Shown: positions 15,142-16,964 of the stretch, in pieces
Numbering within the stretch: position 1 is the first letter of the stretch
Layout of the letters: each line of letters opens with the position of its first letter
NCBI GenBank assembly: GCA_013151875.1
Contig: JAADHL010000175.1
Location: 1-16,964, forward strand
Direction: 5' to 3'
DNA length: 16,964 nt
DNA from: Deltaproteobacteria bacterium
Lineage (GTDB): Bacteria > Myxococcota_A > UBA9042 > DTJE01
Program-made: the position numbers and the translations under genes
Notes under the pieces: generated by a model
Told to the model about the DNA's origin: nothing
Database searches by the model: none
The model's input: the letters and a program-made list of their open reading frames with translations, nothing else

Positions 15142-16776
15142 TCACCAGATGATATCAGCAGTGGCCCGCAGCTTGTAAAGGTTGCCCAAAGAGTTGCCGT
15201 CCGTGTCGTCGAACGCGGCGCCCGGCCTGGCCCAGGCGCCCTGGATCCCCAGGCGCATGTCGATCAGGTCGTGCACGGGAAAACGGTACGAGATGGCTGC
15301 ATCCACCTCGATTCCCAGCGCCTTTCCGTTCCATTTTCTGTTGCCCCACTTCACCGGGTCAACCCGGTAGCCGAGGGGATACCCACCGTGTCCGGCGGCG
15401 TTATATGGGCTGGAAACCGCCTCCATTGCCTGTGCCCACAGGAAGGCGGCCTGTATCTCCAGGCCCTTTGCCGGCCTGTATCTGAACCGGGGATAAAGGT
15501 ACAGGGCGTTGGTGATGGAGCCGTTGGTGGCGGCCAGTTTGTAGCCCTCGGGCGGCTGATAGACCAGGGAGGGGTCCGACACGCGGTCCGGGGCGTGGGC
15601 GCTCATGCGGCCCAGCACCTCCTGAAAGAGGATCATGCCCACCTGGTAGTTGGGATCGAACTTGAGTCCCCGCGCCACGTCGTCCAGCGAATCCTTGTCG
15701 CCGGAGGCAAGCCCGAACTCCAGGCTCGGCAGAAGGCCCCACTTCGGGGCGTCGACTTCAGCCCTGAGCACCATGCCGTATTGCCTGAGGTCAGCGCCGT
15801 CGCGCGCCCTGGGCGGCCCGGACCTGCTGTTGAAGTCCAGGCGTCCCAGGATGTAAACGCCCTCGGCGGCCAGCGACAGCTTCGATCCGTGCTCATCAAT
15901 GATCACGTCGTGCTTCATGTAGGCGTCGATGGCCACGGCCCACAGTTTGTCGTCATTGTCGTAGGTCTGGTTCCGGTAGGCAGCGTAGACCCCCGCGAAC
16001 AGGTCGTACAGGTCCTTGACCACCGTGTCCTTGTAAAACAGCGACAGGATGCCCTCGAAGGCCAGGTCTCCGTCAAGGATGTCCGCGTTGTCGTCGGAAA
16101 AGACCACATCCCCGCCGACCGCGATGTAAAAGCCCGGGACCGGCCGCGTGGCGAAGATTACGCGGTCCACGATGTCTGATTGCAGAGGGTCGTGGAAGGC
16201 GCCTTCCTCGTCGTCGCCGCCGTTTGCCACCAGCCCGAGGCCCCACTCGGAGGTCATCTGCCCCACCCTCAGGACGCCGATAGGTGTCTTCCAGTCCAGG
16301 TACAGCTTTCTAACGGTCGATCTTTCATAGAATTTGTTCTCGGTCCGTGGCCTTATCAGGACGTCCTTGCCGGTCTGGGTGGTGTCACCGGCCAGTTGCC
16401 CGGCGAGGTCCACGCTGATTACGATGGACAGGTCGTCGATGATCTTGAACTCTGGCTCGACCCGCAGGCGATGATCCAGGTACATGTTGAGTCCGTCCCT
16501 GAAACCGTTTTCATCCAGGTCAAAGGCCGACGTCTGGTTCCAGTGCAGCCAATAAGACCCATGGAACTTGATGATTTCATTGTCTTGTTTGTCCGGGGAC
16601 GCGGCGTCGGTAGAGCCGTCGGGCTTGACGGCCGTTTCGGGCCTGGGTTCCTGGGAGATATCGGCCCCGGTGATTCCTGTCCCGGTGACCTGGCCCCTTG
16701 CCATTGGCGTCGCCAGCATTCCGAGTGCCAGGAATACCCATCCGATCAACGGCCCTGGATACCGGATACCCTTCAT
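15142..16776 (-). CDS. Outer-membrane porin-like beta-barrel protein
   Basis: This 544-residue outer-membrane protein has a signal peptide at residues 1-28 (hydrophobic 9-22, ending MARG). A low-complexity linker of about 35 residues precedes the barrel, which starts near FHGSYWLHWNQTSAF. Long alternating strands continue to the end, which is D-I-I-W; a final aromatic residue is the usual barrel-assembly signal. The layout, with turns rich in Asp and Gly and a long acidic loop (NGGDDEEGAFHD), recalls alginate-export/porin-like channels, but that family is a guess. The ATG at 16776 follows GGGGAGGAA, much better than a GTG 69 bases upstream, which lacks a signal peptide directly after it. It is the first gene of the six-gene run. 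A role as the outer-membrane entry pore for the symporter substrate is inference. Confidence 0.87.
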   Translation of the reverse strand: MKGIRYPGPLIGWVFLALGMLATPMARGQVTGTGITGADISQEPRPETAVKPDGSTDAASPDKQDNEIIKFHGSYWLHWNQTSAFDLDENGFRDGLNMYLDHRLRVEPEFKIIDDLSIVISVDLAGQLAGDTTQTGKDVLIRPRTENKFYERSTVRKLYLDWKTPIGVLRVGQMTSEWGLGLVANGGDDEEGAFHDPLQSDIVDRVIFATRPVPGFYIAVGGDVVFSDDNADILDGDLAFEGILSLFYKDTVVKDLYDLFAGVYAAYRNQTYDNDDKLWAVAIDAYMKHDVIIDEHGSKLSLAAEGVYILGRLDFNSRSGPPRARDGADLRQYGMVLRAEVDAPKWGLLPSLEFGLASGDKDSLDDVARGLKFDPNYQVGMILFQEVLGRMSAHAPDRVSDPSLVYQPPEGYKLAATNGSITNALYLYPRFRYRPAKGLEIQAAFLWAQAMEAVSSPYNAAGHGGYPLGYRVDPVKWGNRKWNGKALGIEVDAAISYRFPVHDLIDMRLGIQGAWARPGAAFDDTDGNSLGNLYKLRATADIIW

Positions 16777-16816
16777 GATTCCTCCCCGCCGGCCCGCAAC
16801 ACACCAAGTCCCGTCG

Positions 16817-16845
16817 TTTTTATCGGACCCAGCCTTTGCGGTCAA
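16817..16845 (-). promoter_or_regulatory. Candidate sigma70-type promoter of the six-gene run
   Basis: On the minus strand TTGACC (16845-16840) is followed after 17 bases by TAAAAA (16822-16817), matching 5 and 4 of 6 consensus positions. It lies 40 bases before the porin-like gene start. No promoter of similar quality is visible in the short gaps between the next five genes, so this may serve the whole run. It was read by eye only. Confidence 0.45.
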
Positions 16846-16866
16846 GGAAATACGGCCAATCAGTCA

Positions 16867-16964
16867 TCAACCCGCGCGCACCAGCGAGCGGAAATAAGCG
16901 GCGTTTGCCGTCAGGTCGGCGGACCGTTCATACAGGGCCGAACCGATCAGGAACGCCACGTCGT
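16867..16964 (-). CDS. C-terminal end of an unidentified gene
   Basis: An open frame enters from the right edge and ends at TGA (16869-16867). About 31 residues are visible: a hydrophobic strand-like VAFLIGSALYE, then a helical stretch ending LVRAG. The two other minus-strand frames are closed here. The strand-then-helix end resembles that of some TIM-barrel synthases (for example the F-L-I-G-x-A-L type ending of indole-glycerol-phosphate synthase), but this is too short to name. The gene ends 90 bases upstream of the porin-like gene. Confidence 0.6.
   Translation of the reverse strand, partial: DVAFLIGSALYERSADLTANAAYFRSLVRAG

Noticed and set aside
15353..15368. ACCGGGT-CA-ACCCGGT inverted repeat
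   Set aside because: Lies inside the porin-like coding region and encodes ordinary residues (Y-R-V-D-P-V); likely chance in GC-rich DNA.

Overview
This is a gene-dense, high-GC chromosomal segment of a Gram-negative bacterium. The gene content points to the Myxococcota/former Deltaproteobacteria. The markers are a Ser/Thr protein kinase with one membrane span, a Gly-rich/Cys/membrane-helix/Arg C-terminal sorting tail of the MYXO-CTERM type, an OmpA protein with calcium-binding thrombospondin type 3 repeats, TPR-PEGA proteins, a CAP-domain lipoprotein and several outer-membrane beta-barrels. The assignment is inference from gene content only. I see no rRNA, tRNA, CRISPR array, insertion sequence or phage gene, and no stretch over 300 bases without a gene; the longest gap is 116 bases.

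Layout. (1) 1-638 (+): the 3' end of a secreted protein with repeated Ig-like domains and a surface-sorting tail. (2) 747-2468 (+): an OmpA-family protein with barrel, TSP3 repeats and peptidoglycan-binding domain. (3) 2480-7459 (-): three co-directional envelope/signalling genes. In transcription order these are a Cys-rich lipoprotein that looks like two degenerate ExbD/TolR-like domains, a Ser/Thr kinase with an N-terminal four-Cys motif, and a TPR-PEGA-beta-barrel protein. Good sigma70-like promoters precede the last two, and the kinase promoter overlaps three 12-bp direct repeats. (4) 7576-9779 (+): a calcineurin-like metallophosphoesterase and a CAP-domain lipoprotein, joined by an ATGA start/stop overlap and read divergently from group 3. 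(5) 9766-16776 (-): six closely spaced genes that look like one operon. In transcription order these are an outer-membrane porin-like barrel, an unknown single-span membrane protein, a 66-residue two-helix membrane protein, a sodium:solute symporter, a short-chain dehydrogenase and an Old Yellow Enzyme family flavin oxidoreductase with a four-Cys cluster. (6) 16867-16964 (-): the last codons of another gene.

How the genes may work together. Group 5 reads as an uptake-and-redox module. Its parts suggest an outer-membrane channel, an inner-membrane sodium symporter with a tiny partner, then two cytoplasmic redox enzymes that act on alcohol/ketone and enone-type groups. The substrate cannot be read from the sequence. 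Group 3 looks like an envelope-sensing or envelope-maintenance cluster built round the kinase. These two groups are the best candidates here for something undescribed.
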